From Rhabditoides inermis (taxonomy: Eukaryota; Nematoda; Chromadorea; Rhabditida; Rhabditidae): a stretch of 64,000 bases of DNA. Location: NCBI GenBank assembly GCA_963966185.1, contig CAWZYM010000389.1, positions 1 through 64,000 on the forward strand, given 5' to 3'. Below are positions 1 to 9,064 of this stretch, in pieces. The position numbers and the translations under genes were made by a program. Under the pieces are notes generated by a model, which made no database searches, was not told the DNA's origin, and saw only the letters and a program-made list of their open reading frames with translations. The stretch's first letter is position 1; the number at the start of each line of letters is the position of its first letter.

Positions 1-883
1 GGGTGACACTCACAGTGACATTCATTGTCACCATGTTCACTGTCACTAATGGACCATCGGCGCTCATCAAACTACTCGAGACAACCATCAGCCCCCCACT
101 CAAGATGTACAACTGGAGCATGCTCGCAGGCAAGTGTTCATCTTTCTCTCAATCATTCAACTCTGCTTGCAGTACTCTCGTCATCTGTGGCAAGGCTTCC
201 AACTTCATTCTCTTCTGTCTCGGATCCAAGCACTTCCGTCTACGTCTCATCAGACTCACTCAGAAGAAAATGAACAGGAAAATCGGTAAGCATTTCTACA
301 ACCATTGACAATCTTTGAGCGTATCTGTCCCTAACCACTCTTTCCCTAATCCGACACGAGTAATATGTTATCCTATTCTAACTAGGCCACGTGAACACGC
401 TGCAGTTGCGCGTGCGCAATCTGTTCACGTTCCTCTACGGACGGCGCGAGTCTAGAGTGACAGAGACAGGTAGATCGGCGGAGACGCAGACGCTAACCAG
501 TGATGTGTGCTCACTCCTCACTCTAAAGCAAGCCCTGTGCTCTAATGTGACATTTGTGTGATGTGTGTAACAACACGTCGTGTATTTTCATCTATTATCA
601 AACACCTTTCTCACCTTCCTATTTCAGAGCTTCTGGGTAGGAGTAAGCTGGGAATGAACAGCTCCAACTCGCGGCGAATCTCCAATCCCAACTCTCGCAG
701 GGTCTCCGCGCCCTCCATTCACAAGGTGAGCAGCCACGATTGTTGATATTATGTAAGTAGTTCGCACCTCAATATATGGAGACAATATAAAAAGTTCAGG
801 TGAACACTCCGCCGTCTCTGTCGATCGACCGGAATGGAGACGCGAAGCCACTCATCGAACCGACAGCCAAGTCCGTCTACTGA
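1..883 (+). CDS. Rhodopsin-family 7TM receptor, C-terminal exons (5' cut by window edge)
   Basis: Exons <1..285, 386..469, 628..725 and 800..883 join in phase and end at TGA 881-883. The first exon encodes a hydrophobic segment, a loop with an NWS glycosylation-type triplet, then a last helix with KASNFILFCL followed by GSKHFRLRLIRLTQKK. That is the TM7-helix 8 layout of peptide-type class A GPCRs, where the usual NPxxY region is replaced by an (S/T)NFxxFCL form common in nematode receptors. The tail of about 85 residues is rich in Ser, Asn and Arg (ELLGRSKLG, SNSRRISNPNSRR), plausible kinase or arrestin sites. TM1 to TM6 lie outside the window. The ligand cannot be named; a neuropeptide receptor is the most likely class. 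Confidence 0.72.
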
Positions 884-1315
884 CCACCCATCTAACCCCC
901 GTCATCCATCCATATCATATCCCCCTCCCCTCCCCTCCCTACCATTCGCTCTTTGCGGGTCTTTTTCCTGGTTCACATGGTCCGTGTTTCTAGTCTTGTC
1001 TTTGCCCATTGATCTCTTTTTTTCCTTCGTTTTGACATTCTGGGAATTGGTGTCATAAAAATGTCCGATATAATATCGCTCTGTTTGTTGCTCATCGTAA
1101 AAAAACGCATAACTTTATAGTTCAAACACGTTAAAAAAACGCTTACATGACTGTGATCGCGCCGTGAACGTGACGAAAAGTGACGAAAAGTGATATGTTT
1201 TGACGTAATTTATCAGCTCACGTCTCATAGGCTGACAATGCGACCCTTGCTCTGAGATGAATTCCTGGATTATTCCGGCCTGATTGTCTCAAGCTCTGAC
1301 AAAGACCAACTGATA
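884..1315. other. Intergenic spacer between GPCR and UGT genes
   Basis: No coding signal seen. Begins pyrimidine-rich, then AT-rich; contains two adjacent copies of gtgacgaaaa near 1172-1192. Probably holds the GPCR 3' end and the distal UGT promoter. Confidence 0.5.
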
Positions 1316-1340
1316 TGATAAGAACTGCGCTCTATAAATA
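1316..1340 (+). promoter_or_regulatory. GATA-type site plus TATA box of the UGT gene
   Basis: TGATAAGA (1316-1323) matches the extended intestinal GATA-factor site TGATAA. It sits 9 bp upstream of TATAAATA (1333-1340), about 40 bp before the ATG. A gut promoter would suit a detoxification UGT; that part is inference from C. elegans biology. Confidence 0.5.
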
Positions 1341-1378
1341 GGAGACGGATAGAGTGTGAGTGGAATGTTCAGTTGAAC

Positions 1379-3957
1379 ATGCGTCTTCTCTTCCTTCTAC
1401 TGTGTGTTGCGCTTTCATCTGCCGCTATCAAAATACTTGTATTCAATCCCTGCTTCGCAACTTCTCATGTTCGAACCTTGAATAGAATCGCAGATGTTCT
1501 AGCGGAAAAGGGACACGATGTGGTGAGAGTTTTTAATACACAATGAGAAGATAATTAGATATCTACAAAATTATGCTACATTAAAAAACAGTTTGACATA
1601 CATCCTGCATATCAATGTTTTAAACAATTATTAAAATGATGAGCTTCATAGTGAAATGGAAATCTCAACACTCCCATTGCTATTTCCCATAATCTCCAGA
1701 GTTGTCAGATAGGCGTGTCTCGGACTGATATGGTTATAATCGCGTGTGACTAATGTGGTTGTGTAGGTGGAGGTGTTCTCTCTCAACTCTCCCCTCGTCC
1801 ATCCCCCCTCCACCTCGCACCCCAGCGTCCGTCGCGTAGTCGTCCCCGCCCCACCCACCGAAGCCGACAACGAGGCCATGTTCAGACAGTTCATCGAACA
1901 GGTGCATACCAATCCAATCACAGACTCCAATAACCATACCTAGGTGGCCATCGTTTCGTGGCAACGCGGGTACACTCCTCTCGAAGCTCTCGAGGTTAGT
2001 AAGAAATGCCTTTTTTCATTATACAGTATGATTTCAGTGGAATACACTGACAGACAGCAACGTGGCGCAGTGCAGATGTGATTGGCTGGCTTTTGTAATT
2101 GTTCATTTTTTACCGTTCCAGTTACCCTTTCCTACCCCGGTCTGCTTGATCAATTGAAGCAGGAGAAGTTCGACTTTGCCATCACAGAGGCATTCGATAT
2201 GTGCGGGCTGGGTGAGGTGCAAGAATATGATGTGTGTGTTATTGTGATTCTCCAGGTGTGTTTCGTTTTGCTGGGATCGACAAGTATGCTCTGTCGGCGA
2301 CCACGGGTCTAGTAGAGTTCGTTGGTGACGCTATGCAACTTCCCAACTCACTCAGCTATATTCCCGGTATGTTGTTTTTCACCATCATTGCACTTTATCA
2401 TTATTGCCAACCAGATTGCAGATTGACAGACGTATTACGTGCTGCATTACTAATTTCTAGGCTTTCAAAATATCCTATCCGCAGATAACTTGATTTGATA
2501 ACTTGAGTGAATGTTGGAGTAGTTCTATAGAAAAGAGTCACACGATATTAGGGCTGAAGTATGAGAAAAGTGCAAAAGTGCGGTGTAAAAGGTGAAGAGT
2601 CAACAGCGGAAGTGGATTCTGAATAGGATTGAAGACGTACGAGAGAGCACAGATAGGATTGAAGACGTACGAGAGAGCACTCTCGTACGTCTTCAATCCT
2701 ATCTGTGCTCTCTCGTACGCCAGGGACTTTCTTTCATACGTTTTAGTTCAGGGGTGTTTTCACCGGTTGGAGGTTCGATGACGTTCAGTGAAAGGGCGAC
2801 GAATGTGATCGCCAAGTGGAGTCTCGACTACTTCTTCGGGTATGAGAAAGCAAAAGATGCAGAGTGGACAGTTACAATTCAGCTACGGCGAAGGCTACTA
2901 TGACGCGCTGTTCAAGGAGTTCGACCCTGCTACTCCTCCTCTGCAGTCCCTCCTCGCTTCCGCCTCCCTCATGTTCACCAATGACGATCCCCTGCTCGAC
3001 TTCCCAAGACCCTTGCTATCCAAGGTATTTAATCTTCCCCAACATTACTCACTTGCCATGTTCAGATCATTTCTATCGGAGGCATCTCGGTGCTTCCGCC
3101 GGAGCAGGAGAAGCCACTCGAAGAGGTACGGCATGTGGTGGTGGAGCTCGTGCACGCGTCCTTTCCAGTCCTGGTCGTCCATCCTCTCGCGCCGTCCTCG
3201 CAATGTGCTCGTTTCGTTCGGAACCATTCTGCTCTCTCGACTCATGCCACTCAACTACAAACACGCACTCGTACACGCATTCAGGTCCCCAAATACACTT
3301 TTCTTTTTCTCACACGTCAAATGATTTTTTTAAATCTTCTTAGCCTTAAAATTCAGAATAGATCACTTTTCTATATAAAAATCATCAATCAATCAGAACA
3401 AAATATCCTTCTTTAGTAATCAGTATTGTTATGAAATGACGGAATTAATTTCCTATCGTACCTTGAGTTTGCAAGATGTCTAATTACTTATTCTGTTATC
3501 ATAACATTCAGTCGCTTCAACGACACTACGTTCATCTGGAAGTACGAGAGTGCGGAGGAGAGCCCGGCAGTCGGAGTGGACAACGTGGTGGTGCGGGAAT
3601 GGATGCCACAGAGCGCACTTCTGAGTGAGTGGGTGATTGGGAAGACGGCGACCTTTGTCTATAGGCGACCCGCGTGTCTCGCTGTTCGTCACCCACTCTG
3701 GCATGGCCTCCACCCAGGAGGCTGTCCAGAGGGCTGTGCCTATGCTCACCGTACCCCTATTCACAGATCAATACAGGAATGCAAAGTGAGTCAGTGTGCT
3801 TCGTTCACACACCCGTGTTCTAGAATGATGGAGCGCGCCGGCTCCTCTGTGTTCTTCTCCAAGACAGACCTTGGAGATGCGGACAAGATAGAGGCCGCGC
3901 TGCGAAGGATGCTTGATGATACCAGGTAGAGAGAGAGAGAGAGAGAAAAAGAGAGAG

Positions 3958-4017
<60 letters not shown>

Positions 4018-4326
4018 CTCAGCAAGTACAAATCGAACCGCTACAGTTTCTCGACGCGTGCCTCCTTGCTGCGCGACCAGTCGCTGGCGCGTCCCTTCTC
4101 CCCCTCCTCCCTTCTCACTCGCCACGTGGAATTCGCGGCTGCCTTCGGACCTCTTTCCTTCCTCGATCCATCCGATGCCAGACCTCTCAACTACATACAG
4201 CTCCATCTGCTCGATGTGTACGCTGCATTCGCGACTGTAGCCCTTACAGCCGCATACGTTCTCTATAGGATAATTCGTTGTATGGTTCAGTGTATTAGAA
4301 CGGGAAAGAAGGAAAAGCTTAACTAA
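1379..4326 (+). CDS. UDP-glucuronosyltransferase (UGT), membrane-anchored
   Basis: Transfers sugar from a UDP-sugar to small lipophilic molecules in the ER lumen. Thirteen exons join in phase: 1379..1522, 1767..1901, 1944..1998, 2122..2211, 2256..2366, 2752..2839, 2883..3024, 3066..3125, 3169..3284, 3512..3624, 3665..3785, 3824..3925, 4023..4326, giving 526 residues, the normal UGT length. Residues 1-16 are a signal peptide. KILVFNPCFATSH follows, with His30 in the place of the catalytic histidine. EKFDFAITEAFD and SYIPG are family landmarks. NVLVSFGT starts the C-terminal domain, and HSGMASTQEA with PLFTDQYRNAK is the UDP-sugar signature. A C-terminal membrane helix ends in a basic tail, RTGKKEKLN, an ER-retention-type lysine motif. 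An acceptor-like ttcag lies 6 nt before the ATG. No disabling change seen; substrate unknown. Confidence 0.93.
2636..2719. repeat. Perfect 39-bp inverted repeat with 6-nt loop (UGT intron 5)
   Basis: Arms 2636-2674 and 2681-2719 are exact reverse complements around the loop gagcac. The left arm overlaps a 24-bp direct duplication of a gattgaagacgtacgagag unit. As RNA it would form a long uninterrupted hairpin inside the largest UGT intron (2367-2751). Confidence 0.95.
3926..4019 (+). repeat. (GA)n tract in UGT intron 12
   Basis: Purine-only GA dinucleotide repeat that starts at the intron donor itself (gtagagaga) and runs to the acceptor ctcag at 4018-4022. Confidence 0.95.
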
Positions 4327-4343
4327 TTATTACTTATGAACTG

Positions 4344-4657
4344 TATAGTGGGTCCCCCGTTTTGGCGGTAAACGAATCATCTTCAAACGAATCAAATAAT
4401 TCAGATTTTACTAAATAACTTTATTATAAACACCAAATTTCAAAAACTGAGATCATAGAGTTGTTGCTATGGTATCGATGCACCTCTCATGGAATGTTTG
4501 TATGATTTCATCTCTCAGAAATGACACCGGTCCACCGGTTTAGATAGCGCGCAATGAACTAGATAGCAACCGTTCGACTCATCATGTATGCGCCTGTGCA
4601 TAATAAAAGAATGACGATTCCCAGCTTGCCTACCGCCAAAACGGGGGACCCACTATA
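4344..4657. mobile_element. TA-flanked MITE (mariner-like), 310 bp
   Basis: Perfect 25-bp terminal inverted repeats at 4346-4370 and 4631-4655 (outer end TAGTGGGTCCCCCGTTTTGG) are flanked by TA dinucleotides, as for Tc1/mariner-type elements. No coding capacity. It lies 17 bp after the UGT stop, so its internal AATAAA (near 4602) could serve UGT 3'-end formation. The TIR resembles the one at 46498-47090. Confidence 0.85.
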
Positions 4658-4733
4658 TGTACGTATAATTTTTTAACAATTATATTGTTTGTTATATAAT
4701 TATATTATAACAATTATATTGTTTGACCCAGCC

Positions 4734-4764
4734 TTTATTAGAGAGGGCGCGCAGCGCCCTCTCT
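4734..4764 (-). terminator. Polyadenylation signal and GC-rich hairpin downstream of the HSD-like gene
   Basis: On the minus strand a perfect 11-bp stem with a 3-nt loop (4740-4764) directly precedes AATAAA (4734-4739), about 65 nt after the HSD-like stop. The AATAAA fits the 3' end of that gene. The hairpin resembles two others in the window (46106-46126, 52685-52706), so it may instead be a mobile-element relic. Confidence 0.5.
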
Positions 4765-4827
4765 TTTGGCTTAGGATAGGGCTCGCGCCAGAAAGCGTGC
4801 GACGACTTCTCTTCAACCATTAGCACC

Positions 4828-6929
4828 TCACTCTCCCTCCTTCTCGCCCATGGCGCGCACCACTCCCGCCAGCGCACACTCGGGCCCCTCTCCCACGGTA
4901 GCCTTACTCGCAATCACATAGCATACAGTGTCTTTCCAGCCCCGCCCCGCCACCACCTCAAGCGGCACGGGAGCGGCAGCCGATACGGTACAGTATAGTT
5001 CAATAGTACTGTACCTACCGTATACCCTAGGCTTCCGCCGGCACACAGGGAGATCCCACGGACTCGTTCATCCAGCCCGGATGGGTAAGCTCCCCCCCTT
5101 TCTCTGTCATCTCCGTGTTAATACCCCGGGAGCGCCTCTCGCGGCTTCGACGCTCAAACCGTCCTCTCCCGCCGCCCTCTCCTCGAACTCCTCCATCGCC
5201 TCCTCCCTCTCGGCCTCGTCTACCGCAGTCTCCACCCTCTCCGCCTCCACCATCCGGGTACCGCATACGGCTACGGTGCATATTGCAACTCTCCCTTACT
5301 TCCAGACCCGGCAGCCCGCCTCGACCCCTCTGCCCCCGCCGCTCTCACCGCCGGCGCCACCACGGTATGAGATACTGTAAATACATTGACCTCACTGTTA
5401 CTCTAGAGCAACCAGGCCGCTTCGCCGGCGAGCCGCCCGGCGGAGAACCCGTACGCGTGAGTAGGGGAGAGGGAGAGGGCTAGAGAAGTGGACGGATCAC
5501 ACTCTTCCAGCATCACCTGGTACGTGAAGCGTCCGCGGCTGCGCCGAACGAGCAGCGGGGCGTGGGTTCGCTCCGCCGAGTAAAAAGCAATGTGAGCAAT
5601 AAAAATATTATGCAAGTACCTTTGCGATGGGAAGATGAGAGATGGGGACGATTTGGTTGACGAGAGAAATGAGAAGGGCGAAGAGAGAGTAGATCCAGTA
5701 GAGAGGGTACACGGGCAGACAGTGCGACCAGATACGCAGCTTGCGAGGCTGAAAAGGAGAGAAGCGGGTACAGTACAAGTACAGGATGCACTCACAACGG
5801 CTGCGAGAGGCTGGATGAAACTGGTATAGATGTCTTCCTTCACATAGTTGTCAGCCACAACAAACACTTCGCAACGCTAGAAAGGGAAATTGGGACCAAA
5901 ATAATAGGTTGAAACATACCTGGATTACCGAGATGGCAGTCTCCGCCTTCTCTTCTTCCTCAATCAGCCTATCTGCAGCCAGAACGAAAGCAGAAGCCAC
6001 GTTGCCAGCGTAAGCCATCTGGATACGAACATACTCTCTCTCTCTCTCTCTCTCCCCGTACCTGCATCACTCCTCCCCTGTCTCCAATCAGCGGAATCCA
6101 TCCCATCTTCTCAGCAGCCCGAATGGAATCGGTGATAATCGATGCGTAGTCTCCCTCTCCATACATCGGCACACTGCGCAGGCTGAAACAAACAATGCAC
6201 ACACAAGTAAACAACAAGTATACTTACATAATACTGCGCTGATCATGACTGGCAGCTTCGAGAATCTTCTCAGCATCCCACTTGGACTGGCAATAGGCCT
6301 AGAAAGAAATGGAACATGGAACAATTTATAATCCTTGAATGCCTCGCTGGCGGAGGTGGATACCTTGAATGGCCACTGCTTCATGTACTTGGAGGGAAGA
6401 CACTACGGCTCGGAGATATTCGGCCAGCGGTTCGAACACTGCACATACGACGAAGAGAGGTGCACAATCGGAACACTAGAATGCTCCACCAGCCAACGGA
6501 TCACTGAAAAAGGACATGATAGATGAAGGGACCGAAGACGAATGAGTATGATGATCACAAACATTGCACGTTGTGGCAGTTGAGTCCGCTGATATCGGGC
6601 AGAATGGTGAGATCCTGCTGCTCGTGACAGTTGATGATCTGAAAAGTTGTATCTCGGATCAATGTCAATCAATACTCACCACATCCGCGCCAGCAATAGC
6701 CTCGATCAGAGACGCCTCGGAAAGAAAGCATCAATCAATAGGATATTAGGCAAATAAACATAAGAACATCACAATTATTATACAAGTTGAGCATAATCGA
6801 ACCGTTCTGATGGAAATAAGTGTGGTGATTCGACCACTGTCGGATGCTGACGTCATTTCTCTCCCTCAGAATATCGATCACGTGGCCGCCAAGCAACGAA
6901 TCCGCACTCAAAACACTGTACACATGCAT
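4828..6929 (-). CDS. 3-beta-hydroxysteroid dehydrogenase/isomerase-like protein with in-frame TAG
   Basis: Short-chain dehydrogenase family acting on sterols with NAD(P). Exons, 5' to 3': 6768..6929, 6680..6715, 6563..6638, 6364..6503, 6228..6298, 6062..6182, 5920..6018, 5796..5876, 5620..5748, 5501..5570, 5300..5374, 5125..5270, 4828..5031. Phases agree throughout. The N-terminal Rossmann turn reads SADSLLGGHV, so two of the usual glycines are missing. AGADV, HLSSSYV, the active-site YxxxK (AYCQSKWDAEKIL), MYGEGDY, YAGNVASAFVLAADRLIEEE and a C-terminal membrane segment (YPLYWIYSLFALLISLVNQI) identify the family. An amber codon at 6403-6405 interrupts the frame 13 codons before the end of exon 4. 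The last three exons, charged and Ala/Gly-rich, form an extension not typical of the family and are less certain; the intron before exon 12 would be only 29 nt. An acceptor-like ttgcag precedes the ATG by 2 nt. Confidence 0.72.
6403..6405 (-). other. In-frame amber codon in the HSD-like gene
   Basis: TAG falls between SEP and CLPSKYMKQWPFK in an otherwise open exon whose flanks both read as family sequence. The only GT..AG pair that would remove it is 19 nt long and shifts the frame. Pseudogene, allele-specific null, readthrough or sequence error are all possible. Confidence 0.8.
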
Positions 6930-7402
6930 ACCTGCAAATAGACAGTTATGAAAAGTTCATGCAAGGAAAGTTAGCATGAAATGAGAAAGAAAGAAAAAAA
7001 TACATGCGGTAGGTAAGCAACCAAAAGGGTAAAGAGGGGCGATGCAATTGCAACTGCTGGGTCAATGGTCGGTCGGCGAGAGTTTGCGCGGGAAACGGGA
7101 ACAGAGGGTGGTAAACTACATACATACACATTACACAAACTACAACTCAAGGAATCGCGCGTCGATTTCAAGATTAGGTTTGTATGATTCATCCAGATCT
7201 GCTAATTATCCGTCTTAACCGTCCATTGTGTCTATTCCAGCTATGTTTGTTGTGTGGGGTGTTTCGTTTTCATAGTGACTTGGATACGTGGCGCTTTTTC
7301 TCAAAACCACATTCAACAGCGCAGTTGATTAAACTGAAAACGTCGAAAAACCTGCAGGTTTTTGCGTCCCAGAAAAAGTGATTTGGATATTGGGAAGGCT
7401 CG
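6930..7402. other. Shared divergent promoter region of HSD-like and ShKT genes
   Basis: The two genes are divided head to head by this stretch. No coding signal recognised on either strand; an acceptor-like ctatttgcag lies just before the HSD ATG. Confidence 0.5.
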
Positions 7403-7410
7403 TATAAAAG
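7403..7410 (+). promoter_or_regulatory. TATA box of the ShKT gene
   Basis: TATAAAAG lies 56 bp before the ATG at 7466, a normal distance for a short leader. No intron acceptor is obvious before the ATG, so an ordinary promoter-proximal start is likely. Confidence 0.6.
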
Positions 7411-7465
7411 AGTGTGGAAAGAACGAGAGGACACCAGCAGCTAGCAATAGCCACATAGAGGGATC

Positions 7466-7688
7466 ATGTTTGTTCTGATCGTCTGCCTCTCCCTTCTATC
7501 CTCTTCCTATGCCACCGACACAACAACCACCACCGACGCCACTACGGTAACTACAGTAGTCAGATGAACAGTACAATAATGTATTCAGACGACGGTTGAG
7601 GGAACAACAGTGACTGGAGAAACAACGACGACTGTAGAAGGAACCACTGTGACTGGAGGATCGTCAACCACTGGAGGTATTCGCTCCC

Positions 7689-7730
<42 letters not shown>

Positions 7731-8764
7731 CGCTCTTGCAACCACTCATTTAGAAACCACAACGTCGAGCGGGGTGACGACGACGAGCGGAGGAGCGATG
7801 AGCTCGACGCAAGCGACTACGACTGTGGCGACTGGCGCGTGTGTGGACGTGATCCCAGCGACTGATGCACACAACTGCGCCTACTACGCCGGACTGAACC
7901 TGTGCAACAACGTCAACTACTTCGACCTGATGGGACAGGTGGGGCGGGGTGGGGCGGGGAGAGGACGGGAGTGTTGCAGCAATGCCCGGCGACGTGCAAC
8001 CGGTGTGCGCCAGCCACTGCCCCTCCTCCTGCCGGCTGCGCGGACAAGCTCAACCCGAACACGGGAGTCTCCGACTGCCCCAGCCGCGCCTACCTCTGCA
8101 CCAACCAAGTCTACTACGCCCTCATGACTGACGTCAGACCACACATGCCTTGATCACGTCACGCAATCTATTTCAGCAATGCCCCGTGACGTGCAACCGC
8201 TGCACCGTGGCGCCCTCGCCCCCTGCCGCCCCGACTTGCGTGGATAAGGTAGAAAAAACAATCATTCACCGAAATCATAGCGTGATCAGGTGAACCCGTC
8301 TACTGGTGTGTCGGACTGCCCGAGACAGGCTGCGCTCTGCAACGATGCCAACTACTACTCGCTCATGACCACGGTGCGAACAATGCCAGTCACAAGCAGT
8401 ACTCACTCATCACACACCTTTCAGCAATGCCCGAAGACGTGCAACCGTTGCAGCGGAACCAGCACCGGCACCGGCACTACCAGTGAGTAGGGGTGGGTGA
8501 GGGGGAGAGGGAGAAAACGTTGCAGCGTGCGCCGACAAGACTGCCGCTGATGGAACATCGAACTGCGCCCAGATGAAGAGCTACTGCAACAACGCCACCT
8601 ACAAGGCACTCATGTCTCAGGTAAACATTTACATATCGTTCCGGACTAGCGTTGACAACATTAATTGAATACGATCAAAATTTGAGCAATGTTTCGTTAC
8701 ATCGAAGGATCACCATTCACCACTCGTTTTTCAGCAATGTGCCAAAACTTGCGGCCTCTGCTAG
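7466..8764 (+). CDS. Secreted Thr-rich protein with four ShKT domains
   Basis: Nine exons (7466..7546, 7589..7676, 7754..7938, 7980..8132, 8177..8248, 8290..8373, 8425..8482, 8526..8620, 8735..8764) give 281 residues. A signal peptide (about residues 1-18) is followed by a mucin-like Thr/Ser/Gly stretch suited to O-glycosylation, then four six-cysteine ShKT modules in tandem. Each ends in QCPxTCNRC or a close variant, QCAKTCGLC in the last. Exon borders fall at the same point in every module, directly before QC, which points to exon-wise duplication. ShKT modules are disulfide-knotted domains found in many nematode surface and secreted proteins; the name does not imply toxicity here. No enzyme domain is attached. 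Likely extracellular or cuticle/gut-lumen protein. Confidence 0.9.
7691..7726 (+). repeat. (CT)n tract in ShKT intron 2
   Basis: CT dinucleotide repeat upstream of the acceptor at 7751-7753. Confidence 0.95.
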
Positions 8765-8907
8765 GCGAGCTTCTGCTAGATGCAACACATCATGTACTCG
8801 TTAGCATAAACACATCATATACAAAATCGTGGCACATTTATACAATTCACAACATCAAATATATTATATTTACATAACGTGCAAGTTCAGTATGAACTTT
8901 GATAGAG

Positions 8908-9014
8908 TTATTGGAATCCGAGGAGTCGCTTGCTCTCGGAGAGAAGCCTGTCCTCGTCATCCTCCTCTTCCTCATCTTCGTGACCGTCGTCTTCACGGAT
9001 CACCTGCAATCCCA

Positions 9015-9064
<50 letters not shown>

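Noticed and set aside
2592..2751. Extension of UGT exon 6 upstream into the palindrome
   Set aside because: The frame is open, but the inserted RIEDVREST repeats come from the hairpin and the acceptor at 2749-2751 matches the family.
4928..5483. Plus-strand Pro/Ser-rich frames
   Set aside because: Complement of the charged C-terminal exons of the HSD-like gene, which chain in phase on the minus strand.
6384..6402. A 19-nt intron removing the amber codon
   Set aside because: Too short for nematode splicing and it would shift the frame.
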